A DNA stretch of 64,000 nucleotides from Brucella pseudogrignonensis (GTDB lineage: Bacteria > Pseudomonadota > Alphaproteobacteria > Rhizobiales > Rhizobiaceae), in the NCBI RefSeq assembly GCF_002252525.1, contig NZ_NNRM01000037.1, positions 46,088 to 110,087 on the forward strand, written 5' to 3'. Positions 26,865 to 35,981 of this stretch are shown here, piece after piece (position 1 is the first letter of the stretch; every line of letters starts with the position of its first letter). The notes below the pieces were generated by a model. It searched no databases and had not been told where the DNA came from. It saw only the letters and a program-made list of their open reading frames with translations. Made by a program: the position numbers and the translations under genes.

Positions 26865-28253
26865 GTGAGCAGACTGGTTGTTGTTTCCAATCGCGTCCCC
26901 GACCCGGACCGCCCGCCACAGGGCGGGCTGGCGGTAGCGGTCCAGGCTGCCTTGAACGAACGCGGTGGCATCTGGATGGGGTGGTCGGGGCGCACAAGTG
27001 GCGCAAAGGAACCCGGCCCACTGACGATCCGCGAGGAAGGCGCCATTACCTACGCCCTGTCCGACTTGTCCGATCAGGATCTTGCCGAATATTATGCGGG
27101 TCTTGCCAATAGTGTGCTTTGGCCGCTGTGTCATTATCGGATTGATCTGACCGATTATGCACGTCGGGATATGGCCGGCTATCTCAGAGTCAACCGGCTG
27201 TTTGCCGAACGTTTGAGGCCGCTCATCCGCGCGGATGATGTCATCTGGATTCATGATTATCATCTTTTGCCGCTGGCAGCGGAGCTCAGACAGATGGGCG
27301 TCACCAACCGGATCGGCTTTTTCATGCATATTCCATGGCCCTCGCCGGATGTGTTTTTTACTTTGCCGGTACAGGCTGCTCTATTGACTGCCATGACGGC
27401 GTTCGATCTCATCGGGTTTCAGACCGAGGATGATGCAGAAAATTTTGCGCTTTGTTTGCGTCGAGGTGGCGTAGCCAATCCCGTCGACGGAAAGCCAGGT
27501 CTGTTCGACAATCCGCTGCGGCGCTTTCTCGTCGGCGCCTTTCCGATCGGCATTGATGTCAGTTCTTTTTCAAGCGCCGTCCCATCCGCCAGCATCAGTT
27601 CCACAATAAAGCGGTTTCAGCAGTCCCTGGAGGGGCGCGATCTGATTGTCGGGGTGGATCGCCTCGATTACACCAAAGGGATACCGGAGCGCTTGCGCGG
27701 CTTTCGCCGTTTCCTTGAGGTTAATCCGGCCTGGCACGGGCGCATCACCATGCTGCAAATCACCCCGAAAAGTCGCTCTGATGTCGCCGAATATGACGCG
27801 CTGCAACACGAAGTCGCTGAAATCGCGGGACATATCAACGGTGCAATGGGCCGGCTCGATTGGACGCCGGTGCGTTATGTCAATCGTGCCTTTGGTCAAC
27901 AATTGCTTTCGGCAGTCTACCGCATGGCGAAAGTCGGGCTGGTGACCCCGCTCCGCGATGGTATGAACCTAGTCGCAAAAGAATATGTCGCAGCACAGGA
28001 TCCAGAAAATCCCGGAGTTCTGGTTCTTTCGCGCTTTGCTGGGGCAGCCCATGAACTGGGCGAGGGTGCACTTCTGGTCAATCCATATGATGTTGAGACC
28101 ATTGCTGACGCCCTGGCGCGCGCAGCGTCCATGCCGCTTGAGCAGCGGCGACAGCGCTATCAAGCAATGATGGAGGCTGTGACAACCAATGATGTGTTTC
28201 ATTGGTGCCGGCATTATCTTGATCAGCTTTCCGGATCGCCACCGGATCCGTAA
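26865..28253 (+). CDS. otsA: Trehalose-6-phosphate synthase
   Basis: The 462-residue protein is a GT20 glycosyltransferase that joins UDP-glucose and glucose 6-phosphate. The loop GGLAVAV (20-26), WIHDYH (128-133) and RLDYTKGIPER are active-site segments of OtsA. I prefer the GTG at 26865: AGGAG is 8 nt upstream and the product then begins SRLVVVSNRV like other OtsA proteins. The ATG at 26859 lies only 2 nt from AGGAG. A strong terminator follows the stop. Confidence 0.93.
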   Translation: MSRLVVVSNRVPDPDRPPQGGLAVAVQAALNERGGIWMGWSGRTSGAKEPGPLTIREEGAITYALSDLSDQDLAEYYAGLANSVLWPLCHYRIDLTDYARRDMAGYLRVNRLFAERLRPLIRADDVIWIHDYHLLPLAAELRQMGVTNRIGFFMHIPWPSPDVFFTLPVQAALLTAMTAFDLIGFQTEDDAENFALCLRRGGVANPVDGKPGLFDNPLRRFLVGAFPIGIDVSSFSSAVPSASISSTIKRFQQSLEGRDLIVGVDRLDYTKGIPERLRGFRRFLEVNPAWHGRITMLQITPKSRSDVAEYDALQHEVAEIAGHINGAMGRLDWTPVRYVNRAFGQQLLSAVYRMAKVGLVTPLRDGMNLVAKEYVAAQDPENPGVLVLSRFAGAAHELGEGALLVNPYDVETIADALARAASMPLEQRRQRYQAMMEAVTTNDVFHWCRHYLDQLSGSPPDP

Positions 28254-28266
28254 AATTCGATATGCA

Positions 28267-28298
28267 AAGCCGACCGTGCGAGACGGTCGGCTTTTTGA
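28267..28298 (+). terminator. Terminator of otsBA
   Basis: A perfect 11-bp stem (28267-28277 with 28283-28293), 5-nt loop and T run lie 13 bp after the otsA stop, between the convergent otsA and glnII genes. Confidence 0.9.
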
Positions 28299-28315
28299 TT
28301 TCTAAAGCCAGATGG

Positions 28316-29356
28316 TCAGGCTGCGAGCGCCTCATCGGCTGCAGTCGGCACTTCCGATATCGTCTTAAGCACCTGAGAAGCGATCTGATATGGGCAGCCC
28401 TGGGAATTGGGTCGACGATCCTCGAGATAGCCCTTGTAGTCGTTCTGGATGAAGGAATGTGGAACGCGGATCGATGCGCCGCGATCACCAACACCGTAGG
28501 AGAACTTGTTCCATGGAGCCGTCTCATGCTTGCCGGTCAATCGCATGTGATTGTCGGGTCCATAAACGTCGATATGGTCCTGAAGGTTTTTTTCAAACTG
28601 TGCCATCAAAGCTTCGAAATAGGCTTTGCCGCCAACTTCGCGCATGAACTTTGTCGAAAAATTGCAATGCATGCCCGAACCGTTCCAGTCGGTGTCACCA
28701 AGCGGCTTGCAATGGAATTCAATATCGATTCCGTACTGTTCGCAAAGGCGCAGCAGAAGATAGCGGGCGATCCACATCTGGTCAGCGGCGCTGCGCGACC
28801 CTTTACCGAAGATCTGGAATTCCCACTGGCCCTTGGCGACTTCCGCATTGATGCCTTCGTGATTGATGCCGGCTTCAAGGCAGAGATCAAGATGTTCCTC
28901 AACGATCTTTCGCGCGATCGAACCCACATTCTTGTAGCCAACACCGGTGTAATAAGGGCCCTGGGGTGCCGGAAAGCCCTGTTCAGGAAAGCCGAGTGGT
29001 CGACCGTTCTCGTAGAAGAAATATTCCTGTTCAAAGCCGAACCATGCGTCTTCATCGTCAAGAACTGTGGCGCGACTGTTGGAAGGATGCGGGGTGACAC
29101 CGTCCGGCATCATCACTTCGCACATGACAAGCGCGCCATTGCTGCGCGCCGGATCGGGATAGATCGCGACAGGCTTTAGAACGCAATCCGAGCTGCGGCC
29201 CTCGGCCTGCATCGTCGATGATCCATCGAAGCCCCAAAGAGGAAGCTGATCAAGGCTAGGGAAAGCGTCATATTCCTTGATCTGGGTTTTACCACGCAGG
29301 TTCGGTGTCGGGGTGTATCCATCCAACCAGATATATTCGAGCTTAAATTTTGTCAT
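28316..29356 (-). CDS. glnII: Type II glutamine synthetase
   Basis: The 346-residue protein is the short, eukaryote-like glutamine synthetase GSII found in Rhizobiales beside GlnA. It has YIWLDG near the start, LPLWGFDGSST, the ammonia and glutamate site residues in GFEQEYFFY, the ATP site KGQWEFQIFG and GSGMHCNFST, and RGASIRVP near the end. It forms octamers and, unlike GSI, lacks adenylylation control. Expression in rhizobia depends on NtrC and sigma-54 under nitrogen limitation; a canonical sigma-54 promoter is visible upstream here. Confidence 0.95.
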   Translation of the reverse strand: MTKFKLEYIWLDGYTPTPNLRGKTQIKEYDAFPSLDQLPLWGFDGSSTMQAEGRSSDCVLKPVAIYPDPARSNGALVMCEVMMPDGVTPHPSNSRATVLDDEDAWFGFEQEYFFYENGRPLGFPEQGFPAPQGPYYTGVGYKNVGSIARKIVEEHLDLCLEAGINHEGINAEVAKGQWEFQIFGKGSRSAADQMWIARYLLLRLCEQYGIDIEFHCKPLGDTDWNGSGMHCNFSTKFMREVGGKAYFEALMAQFEKNLQDHIDVYGPDNHMRLTGKHETAPWNKFSYGVGDRGASIRVPHSFIQNDYKGYLEDRRPNSQGCPYQIASQVLKTISEVPTAADEALAA

Positions 29357-29443
29357 CGCCTAGTCTCTTTTGTTCTGCGTCTGAAACCAAATTGTTGCGG
29401 TGTCACCGGCATTTGCCGACAGCACCGCGCCTGCCATCTACCA

Positions 29444-29459
29444 AGCAAGTGTCGTGCCA
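29444..29459 (-). promoter_or_regulatory. Sigma-54 promoter of glnII
   Basis: On the minus strand the text is TGGCACG-N4-TTGCT, an exact match to the -24/-12 consensus. It lies about 88 bp upstream of the glnII ATG. NtrC sites were not identified. The rest of the 305-bp gap holds no gene. Confidence 0.85.
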
Positions 29460-29661
29460 GTTTGAAATCAGCGGGGGCATTGACGTTAAAAGCCTTGATG
29501 GTGCCGATAATTGGCGTCGGCAGGATCAATCATTCGTCTGATAGGCTGTCAGCTGCTGGTTGCCTGCGCATACAAAGGTTTACTGCTGTACAAAAAATAG
29601 GCAGCTGGCCAAAAAAACGTCACTGCTGCATCCGCTTTCGACAATTCCAGCAGGGCCGCGC

Positions 29662-30459
29662 TTATCGCTTGGGATAACGGCCGATCGGCAGCATCATCGG
29701 GCGCCCCGAGGTCGGGTCGGTAATGATCTGACTGTCGAGATTGAAAACCGCGCGGACGGTATCTTCGCACAGAACGGCATCTGGCGGCCCTTCGATATGC
29801 AGCTTTCCCGCCTTTATGGCAATGAGATGATCGGCATAGCGCGCAGCAAGATTGAGGTCATGTAGCACCATAACAATGGTTGTCTGCCGCTCTCGGTTGA
29901 GATCGGTGAGCAGATCAAGGACCTCGACCTGATGACTGATATCAAGGAAGGTGGTTGGCTCGTCCAGCAGCAGGATCTTCGTTTGCTGGGCGAGCGCCAT
30001 GGCGATCCAAACCCGTTGTTTCTGACCGCCGGACAGTTCGTCGACCATCCTGTCGGCGAGTTGCAGGGTTTTCGTCGCACAGAGCGCTGCGGCAACCGCT
30101 TCATTATCGGCGCGGGTCCAGCGGGAGAAGATACCCTGATAGGGGTGTCGGCCGCGGCTGACAAGATCGGCAACACTGATGCCATCGGGTGCAATAGGCG
30201 ATTGCGGCAGCAATCCGAGCGAACGGGCAAGGATACGTGAAGGCATCTTATGGATGGATTTTCCATCGAGCAGCACGGTGCCCTGCTGCGGAACGAGCAG
30301 ACGTGACATGGTGCGCAGCAGGGTTGACTTGCCACAGGCATTGGCGCCGACGATCACCGTTATTTTTCCTGAAACAATGGTGAGGTCAAGCTCCTTGAGG
30401 ATCAGATTATCGCCGTAACCGCTTGATAAGCCTTTCACTTCTAGAGAGAGGTTAGTCAT
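29662..30459 (-). CDS. Siderophore ABC transporter, ATP-binding protein
   Basis: The 265-residue protein is a FepC/FhuC-type ATPase. Walker A is GANACGKS, the signature is LSGGQKQR, Walker B is ILLLDEP and the switch His lies in VLHDLN. It is the last gene of a four-gene operon in which each start overlaps the preceding stop by 4 nt. It should power import of a ferric siderophore delivered by the divergently encoded TonB-dependent receptor. Confidence 0.92.
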   Translation of the reverse strand: MTNLSLEVKGLSSGYGDNLILKELDLTIVSGKITVIVGANACGKSTLLRTMSRLLVPQQGTVLLDGKSIHKMPSRILARSLGLLPQSPIAPDGISVADLVSRGRHPYQGIFSRWTRADNEAVAAALCATKTLQLADRMVDELSGGQKQRVWIAMALAQQTKILLLDEPTTFLDISHQVEVLDLLTDLNRERQTTIVMVLHDLNLAARYADHLIAIKAGKLHIEGPPDAVLCEDTVRAVFNLDSQIITDPTSGRPMMLPIGRYPKR

Positions 30460-31496
30460 AATGTACCCCCGGTCCGGTTGACGCGTATAATGAGATAGAT
30501 CAGGTAGGGTGCGCCAAGAGCGCCGGTGATAACGCCGACAGGGTAGCGTCCGGGTAACAGGAATTGACCGATATAATCACCCACCAGTACAAGAATGGCG
30601 CCGATGAGGGCGGCAGGCAGCAACAGCGATCCATTGCTGCGGAAAATGCGTGCGGCAATCGGACCGGACAGAAAGGCGACGAACGAAATTGGACCGGCAA
30701 TGGCGGTGGCAAAGGAAATCATCCCCACCGCAGCGATGATGATAGTGACGCGTGTACGTGCCACATTGGTGCCCAATGCGGCAGCAGTGTCGTCCCCCAG
30801 TCGCAGGATTTCAAGATCTCGCTGTCTGCTCAGCAGCAGCCCGCCAAAGATCATCAGGGCAAGAAGCAGTGGAGCGAGTTGATCCAGTCGCGCGCCGTTG
30901 ACGCTTCCGGTGAGCCAGCGCATTGCTTCCTGCAGGTTCCAGGCAGGGGCGCTCGACAGAACATAGGCGATGAAGCTTTCGAGCATGGCCGATACCCCGA
31001 TCCCCACCAGAATGAGCCGGGTTCCCGCCACGCCATCTCGAAAGGACAGAGCATAGACCAGCATGGCAATGGCGAGACCACTGAGAACCGCAAAGATGGA
31101 AACGGCTGCACCATTCATAGAGAGAACAACAATTGCAAAGACGGCCGCGGCGCTGGCACCCGAACTGATCCCGATAATGTCAGGGCTTGCAAGAGGATTG
31201 CGCAGCATGGTCTGAAACGCCACTCCGCCCAGACCGAAACTCAAACCCGCGAGAACCGACAGGAGCGCGCGCGGCAGCCGAAGTTGTCCCACCGTGAAGC
31301 TTGCTCCAGGGACGCTTTGCCCGAGCAGCACCTTGATCACCAGATGCGGTGGGGTGAAGGACTGTCCCAGCGTTAATGTCAACGCAAATGCTGCGATCAA
31401 AATGACGATCAGACAGGCCAAGCGGCGGTGTCGGGCCCGCATGGCGACCTGGCGACGGCGCAAAAGCTGATCGCAAACCGAGCCAGACATAGTCAC
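30456..31496 (-). CDS. Siderophore ABC transporter permease (FecCD family, second)
   Basis: The 346-residue protein has about nine to ten membrane helices and the FecCD family motifs, such as LRLPRALLSVLAGLSFGLGG, LASPDIIGISSGA and, near the end, GAILVLVGDYIGQFLLPGRYPVGVITGALGAPYLIYLI. It pairs with the adjacent permease to form a heterodimeric channel. The 4-nt overlaps with both neighbours indicate translational coupling. The N-terminal 25 residues before the first helix are basic and of unsure start. Confidence 0.9.
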   Translation of the reverse strand: MTMSGSVCDQLLRRRQVAMRARHRRLACLIVILIAAFALTLTLGQSFTPPHLVIKVLLGQSVPGASFTVGQLRLPRALLSVLAGLSFGLGGVAFQTMLRNPLASPDIIGISSGASAAAVFAIVVLSMNGAAVSIFAVLSGLAIAMLVYALSFRDGVAGTRLILVGIGVSAMLESFIAYVLSSAPAWNLQEAMRWLTGSVNGARLDQLAPLLLALMIFGGLLLSRQRDLEILRLGDDTAAALGTNVARTRVTIIIAAVGMISFATAIAGPISFVAFLSGPIAARIFRSNGSLLLPAALIGAILVLVGDYIGQFLLPGRYPVGVITGALGAPYLIYLIIRVNRTGGTL

Positions 31497-32536
31497 AACT
31501 CCCGAACCCGCTGACGTCGGACGATGTAGATGAAGAATGGAGCGCCAAGGAAGGCGGTTATAATTCCAACATCAATCTCCGTCGGCCGCGCAATGACCCG
31601 TCCGATTATGTCGGAGGTAACAAGCAGGACGGCGCCAGTGATTGCCGAAAAGGGTAGCAACCAGCGATGATCGACACCAATTAGCAAACGACACAGATGC
31701 GGCACGACGAGACCTACAAAGCCGATTGGACCGCAAATAGCCGTGGTCGCGCCGCATAAGAAGATTGCTCCGATCGCTGCACAAAGACGTGCGAAAGCGA
31801 CGTTTTCTCCCAGTCCCGCTGCAAGTTCCTCGCCCAATGCGAGTGAATTCAGTTTTCGGGCACTCAATAGACTGATCACCAGCCCAAACACCAGAAACGG
31901 CAATACATGGACGATCCGATCGAAAGTGGCGCCGCCCACGCCGCCGATCTGCCAGGCGCGGATGCTGCCGGCCAGATCTGCCCGCGGCAGAATGATTGCC
32001 ACCACGAGAGAAGAGAAGGCAACAGAGGTTGCAGCGCCAGCCAAAGCGAGTTTGAGCGGGGTGGCGCCCCCCCGACCCAGCGAGCCCACGATATAAACAA
32101 AGGTAGCCGCGGCGCCCGCGCCGCCAATGGCCACCCAGATAGGAGCATAAGTCGATCCGATGTTGAACCAAGCTATGGCGATCACCATCGCAAGCGCGGC
32201 GCCCATATTCACACCCAGGATCCCAGGATCAGCCAGCGGATTGCGCGTGATCCCCTGCATCACACAACCGGCAAGGCCGAGAGCCGCGCCAGCAATGATC
32301 GCGAGTAGCGTCCTGGGGATCCTCAACGCAACGGCTGCTTCGCCCATCGTTTCGCGATGCCCATTGAGCGCATTGAGGATTTCTGCCAATGACACGGCGC
32401 GCGTCCCCAGACCTATCGAGAGGCCACTAGCCAAGACAAGAATGGTGGCGAGTAACAACAGCCATAGCAGTCGGGATTTATTGGAGCCGGCAGCGTAATA
32501 GTGATGTGCTGATGTATCGAGGCGAACCGCGTTCAT
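31493..32536 (-). CDS. Siderophore ABC transporter permease (FecCD family, first)
   Basis: The 347-residue permease contains RIPRTLLAIIAGAALGLAG and NPLADPGILGVNMGA, the FecCD signature segments, plus GFVGLVVPHLCRLLIGVDHR, which includes the cytoplasmic coupling loop. It overlaps the binding-protein gene and the second permease gene by 4 nt each. Together they form the membrane part of a FepDG/FecCD-like importer. Confidence 0.92.
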   Translation of the reverse strand: MNAVRLDTSAHHYYAAGSNKSRLLWLLLLATILVLASGLSIGLGTRAVSLAEILNALNGHRETMGEAAVALRIPRTLLAIIAGAALGLAGCVMQGITRNPLADPGILGVNMGAALAMVIAIAWFNIGSTYAPIWVAIGGAGAAATFVYIVGSLGRGGATPLKLALAGAATSVAFSSLVVAIILPRADLAGSIRAWQIGGVGGATFDRIVHVLPFLVFGLVISLLSARKLNSLALGEELAAGLGENVAFARLCAAIGAIFLCGATTAICGPIGFVGLVVPHLCRLLIGVDHRWLLPFSAITGAVLLVTSDIIGRVIARPTEIDVGIITAFLGAPFFIYIVRRQRVREL

Positions 32537-33531
32537 TTCGATTTGTCCGCAGCGCCTGCGAGCAGCGCAACATAGTCCTTCAGCACGAAAGGGATCGACA
32601 AGGGCGTTGGATTGGCTGCGGTGCCGAGCGGATCGCGACCGAGCATAACCAATGCATCATTTTTGACCACGGGCAGTTTGGACAAAAGTGGGTTTGATTT
32701 GAGGGCTGCAGACAAAGATTGGCCACCATAAGTGACGATAATATCGACGTCATCGAACAGATCGACCCGCTCCGAACTGATGGAACCGGAAAACTGACCG
32801 GGTTCAGATGCTGCTATCACGCTTTTGGGAGAAACCAGGCCAAGATCCTGGAAAAACTTCACCCGTGTGTCATTGGTGGTGTAGAAATGAATGGTGCTTA
32901 AATCGCCAGCATCAAGATGGGTGACGAACAGCGCAGACTTTGCTTTTAGCTGCGGAAAAGCCGCCAGCGTTTCGGTGATCTCGGATTCGATCTTGTTGAT
33001 CAGTGCATCGCCTTGGCTTGCCAGGCCCATGGCGGTGCTGTTGAGCCGGATCATCTGGCGCCAGTCGGTCGACCAAGCAGCATCGGGATAGGCAACCACT
33101 GGCGCGATCTGACTTAATGTCTGATAATCGGATTCGCTCAATCCCGAATAAGCCGCAAGGATCAGATCGGGGCTGGTCGCCGCAACCGCTTCAAAATCAA
33201 TTCCATCACCTTCGTCGAAAAGCACGGGCGTTTCAGCACCGAGTTGGTTCAGCCGTTCTGTGACCCAGGGCAAGACTCCGTCGCCATCGTCATCTCCGAA
33301 ATTTGCCGCAGCCATGCCGACGGGGACAACCCCCAACGCAAGAGCGACTTCGTGATTGGCCCAAGCCACACTGGCAATTCTCACCGGCTTTTTCTCAATC
33401 ATCGTCGTTCCGAAAGCGTGCTTTACGACAATTGGATAGCCTTGTTCTTGCTCGGATTTCGCAGCTGTGGGCGCCAAGACCACACCACAGATCGCAGCAA
33501 GAAGGAACAGGGAGCGGACAAGGCTTTGCAT
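32533..33531 (-). CDS. Iron-siderophore ABC transporter, periplasmic binding protein
   Basis: The 332-residue protein begins with a signal peptide (about residues 1-24, AAICGVVLAPTAAKS). The body has the class III binding-protein pattern: RIASVAWANHEVALALGV, PDLILAAYSGLSESDYQTLSQIAPVVAY and a late IIVTYGG segment, close to FepB/FhuD-like proteins. It is the first gene of the operon and lies divergent from the receptor gene, with 266 bp of shared promoter region. The siderophore type cannot be told. Confidence 0.9.
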   Translation of the reverse strand: MQSLVRSLFLLAAICGVVLAPTAAKSEQEQGYPIVVKHAFGTTMIEKKPVRIASVAWANHEVALALGVVPVGMAAANFGDDDGDGVLPWVTERLNQLGAETPVLFDEGDGIDFEAVAATSPDLILAAYSGLSESDYQTLSQIAPVVAYPDAAWSTDWRQMIRLNSTAMGLASQGDALINKIESEITETLAAFPQLKAKSALFVTHLDAGDLSTIHFYTTNDTRVKFFQDLGLVSPKSVIAASEPGQFSGSISSERVDLFDDVDIIVTYGGQSLSAALKSNPLLSKLPVVKNDALVMLGRDPLGTAANPTPLSIPFVLKDYVALLAGAADKSK

Positions 33532-33797
33532 CGAGATACTTTCGCGGGCTGTAAAACTTGTGTTTCAGTCTCAGCTTAAAGCGCGAGCGTCAAGGCCAGC
33601 AGCGAATGCCGGGCAATATTGCGCTGAAATAACCGTCGCTTTCTACAATAATGCTGGATTTTACAATACTGGATAAATAGTCTCAAGTTAGTGGAAAGCC
33701 CTCAACATAGCGGGATATCGCGGGGGCCAGACAAGGCTATTGTCTCACGCCCCGGACGTGTCTGCTGGTAACCGAAGCTCTAATCCGGAACAACATC

Positions 33798-35927
33798 ATG
33801 GTAAGCACACTGTCTGAAGACAATCGGTCAATCGCAGAGCGGACAGGAACCAAGCTCTTGCTCAGTTGTGCGGCATGGGTGATGTTGATGCCTGCGAATG
33901 GTCGAGCGCAGAGTATCCCGCAGCAAAAGCCCGAAACTGCGACGGTCATCCTCGAGACGATTACTGTTGATGGCAAGGGCTCCGATGATGATAGAAGCAC
34001 GATCGTTGCGACACGTACGGTGAGTGGCAGCAAGCTGGCGACGGATATTCTCGAAACCTCCGCCTCTGTGTCGGTTATTACTGCAAAGGAAATCCAGCAG
34101 CGCGGAGCGCAGAGTGTTGAACAGGTCTTGCAGTACACCGCCGGCGTTTCCACCGACTTCTACGGTTCAGATGATCGTTTTGATTTCTTTAAAATTCGTG
34201 GCTTCGATGCAACCACTTACCGCGACGGCCTCCCCCTGGGACGCCCGTTTGGGGGCATTCGGGAAGAACCCTATGCCTTCGACCGTGTCGAGGTTCTTAA
34301 GGGCGGAAACTCAACGGTTTTTGGTGTTTCAGATCCCGGCGGTTCAGTTAATTATGTCAGCAAGCGACCGCGCAATGAACGGTTCGGTGAAGCCTATGTG
34401 ACAGGTGGCTCATTCAGCCGCAAGGAAGTGGGATTTGATTTTGGCAATAATCTTACCCCTGATGACACAGTGTCCTACCGGTTGACGGGAAAGTTCCGCG
34501 ATGGAGATGCCGAATATGATTACTCCCGCGATGATGAAAAGTTCATTATGGGTGGTTTGACTTGGCGACCCGATGACGCCACCAATCTGACGATTGTTTT
34601 TGATCACCTTCATAAAAACGGTGTGCCAGGCAGCGGTGGCCATCCGGTGGGCACGGATTTCAGCCGCAGCCGCTTTTTTGGGGAACCTGACTATAATTAC
34701 CGCGGTACGGATCGAAACAGCGTCAGCGCCATGTTTGATCATGATTTCGGCAACGGGTTCAGCCTGCGTGTCAATAGCCGCTACAGCAAGCAGAGCACGG
34801 ATTTCGGCTATGCCTACATATCCTCGACGCCTTCTGATGGTTCGACCATTGCCGGACGCTCCTACTTTGGCAATGAAGCGTCGGGAAACAATTTTATTGG
34901 CGATGCGAATGTGACCTATGAAACGGATTTTGCCAATGTGAAAAGTCGCACCATGCTTGGCCTGCAATATAATGATTACAAAGCCAACAACGCGACGCGG
35001 TTTGGGAGCGCACCGAGTATAGACTGGACAAATCCGGTTTACACAGGAGCGCCGGCGAGCGTGCCGCTCTTTAGCAATGTCGCCAGCAAGCAAAGGACGA
35101 CAGCGCTTTATCTGCAGCAGGATTTGACAATAGCCGAGAAATGGATTGCCAGCATCGGCCTGCGCAATGACTGGCTGGATTTGCAGCAGACAAACTTGAT
35201 CAGAAACAGCAGCACCCAAGCGGATTTCGATGAGCTGACCAGCCGATTTGGCCTCACCTATAAGGTCAGTGACGCATGGGCTGTCTATGGCAGCTATGCG
35301 CAGTCAGTGGCCCCACCCGCCATCGGTGTGGATCCGGAGCGCGGCGAGCAGTTTGAAGTTGGTGTCAAATATCGCCCGGAAGCCTTTCCAGCGCTGTTCA
35401 CGCTTGCGCTCTATGACCTGACGAAGAACAATATCTCGATCACTGATCCCATCACTGCGCAGCCAAGCACGATTGGTGAAATCCGCGTCCGGGGCATTGA
35501 TCTTGAAGCCAAGGCGGAAATCACGGATCATTTCAGTCTCACCGCGGCCTACTCCTACCTTGATCCCGAAATTGTAGAGAACGGGGGAGACGGAACGGAA
35601 GGCAACAAACCGCAATTTGTCTCTAATCATCTGGCTTCATTATGGGCCAACTATACCCTGCCTGGCCACGGCAAGATCGGAAATCTTACCCTTGGCCTGG
35701 GGACGCGCTATACCGGGGCCTATTATTTCACGGCCGCCAATAATTCGGGCGCTGATGCGAGTGTGGTCTTCGATGCGGCGCTCAGTTATGAATTCCTGGA
35801 TAAGTCGACCCTTGAAGTCAATGTCAGCAATCTGTTCGACAAGAAATATGTGGCCTATGGTGGCTTTGGCGCAGATTTCTATAATCCGGGCCGTGAAATC
35901 ACCGCGACATTGCGTCGGAGCTGGTAA
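33798..35927 (+). CDS. TonB-dependent ferric-siderophore receptor
   Basis: The 709-residue protein has a signal peptide ending at GRA-QS (about residue 38), a TonB-box-like stretch ETITVDG, a plug domain with SVSVITAKEIQQRGAQSV and the DRVEVLKGGNSTVFG..PGGSVNYVSKRP segment typical of siderophore receptors, and a 22-strand barrel ending in TATLRRSW. The barrel includes GSYAQSVAPPAIGVDPERGEQFEVGVKY, a family hallmark. It is transcribed away from the ABC operon and convergent with an AraC-family regulator that probably senses the internalised siderophore. Confidence 0.93.
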   Translation: MVSTLSEDNRSIAERTGTKLLLSCAAWVMLMPANGRAQSIPQQKPETATVILETITVDGKGSDDDRSTIVATRTVSGSKLATDILETSASVSVITAKEIQQRGAQSVEQVLQYTAGVSTDFYGSDDRFDFFKIRGFDATTYRDGLPLGRPFGGIREEPYAFDRVEVLKGGNSTVFGVSDPGGSVNYVSKRPRNERFGEAYVTGGSFSRKEVGFDFGNNLTPDDTVSYRLTGKFRDGDAEYDYSRDDEKFIMGGLTWRPDDATNLTIVFDHLHKNGVPGSGGHPVGTDFSRSRFFGEPDYNYRGTDRNSVSAMFDHDFGNGFSLRVNSRYSKQSTDFGYAYISSTPSDGSTIAGRSYFGNEASGNNFIGDANVTYETDFANVKSRTMLGLQYNDYKANNATRFGSAPSIDWTNPVYTGAPASVPLFSNVASKQRTTALYLQQDLTIAEKWIASIGLRNDWLDLQQTNLIRNSSTQADFDELTSRFGLTYKVSDAWAVYGSYAQSVAPPAIGVDPERGEQFEVGVKYRPEAFPALFTLALYDLTKNNISITDPITAQPSTIGEIRVRGIDLEAKAEITDHFSLTAAYSYLDPEIVENGGDGTEGNKPQFVSNHLASLWANYTLPGHGKIGNLTLGLGTRYTGAYYFTAANNSGADASVVFDAALSYEFLDKSTLEVNVSNLFDKKYVAYGGFGADFYNPGREITATLRRSW

Positions 35928-35981
35928 AGGATCACTGCGTGCGCTTTATGATCGGGCGCAAGGAGCGCCGCCGAACAGCGA

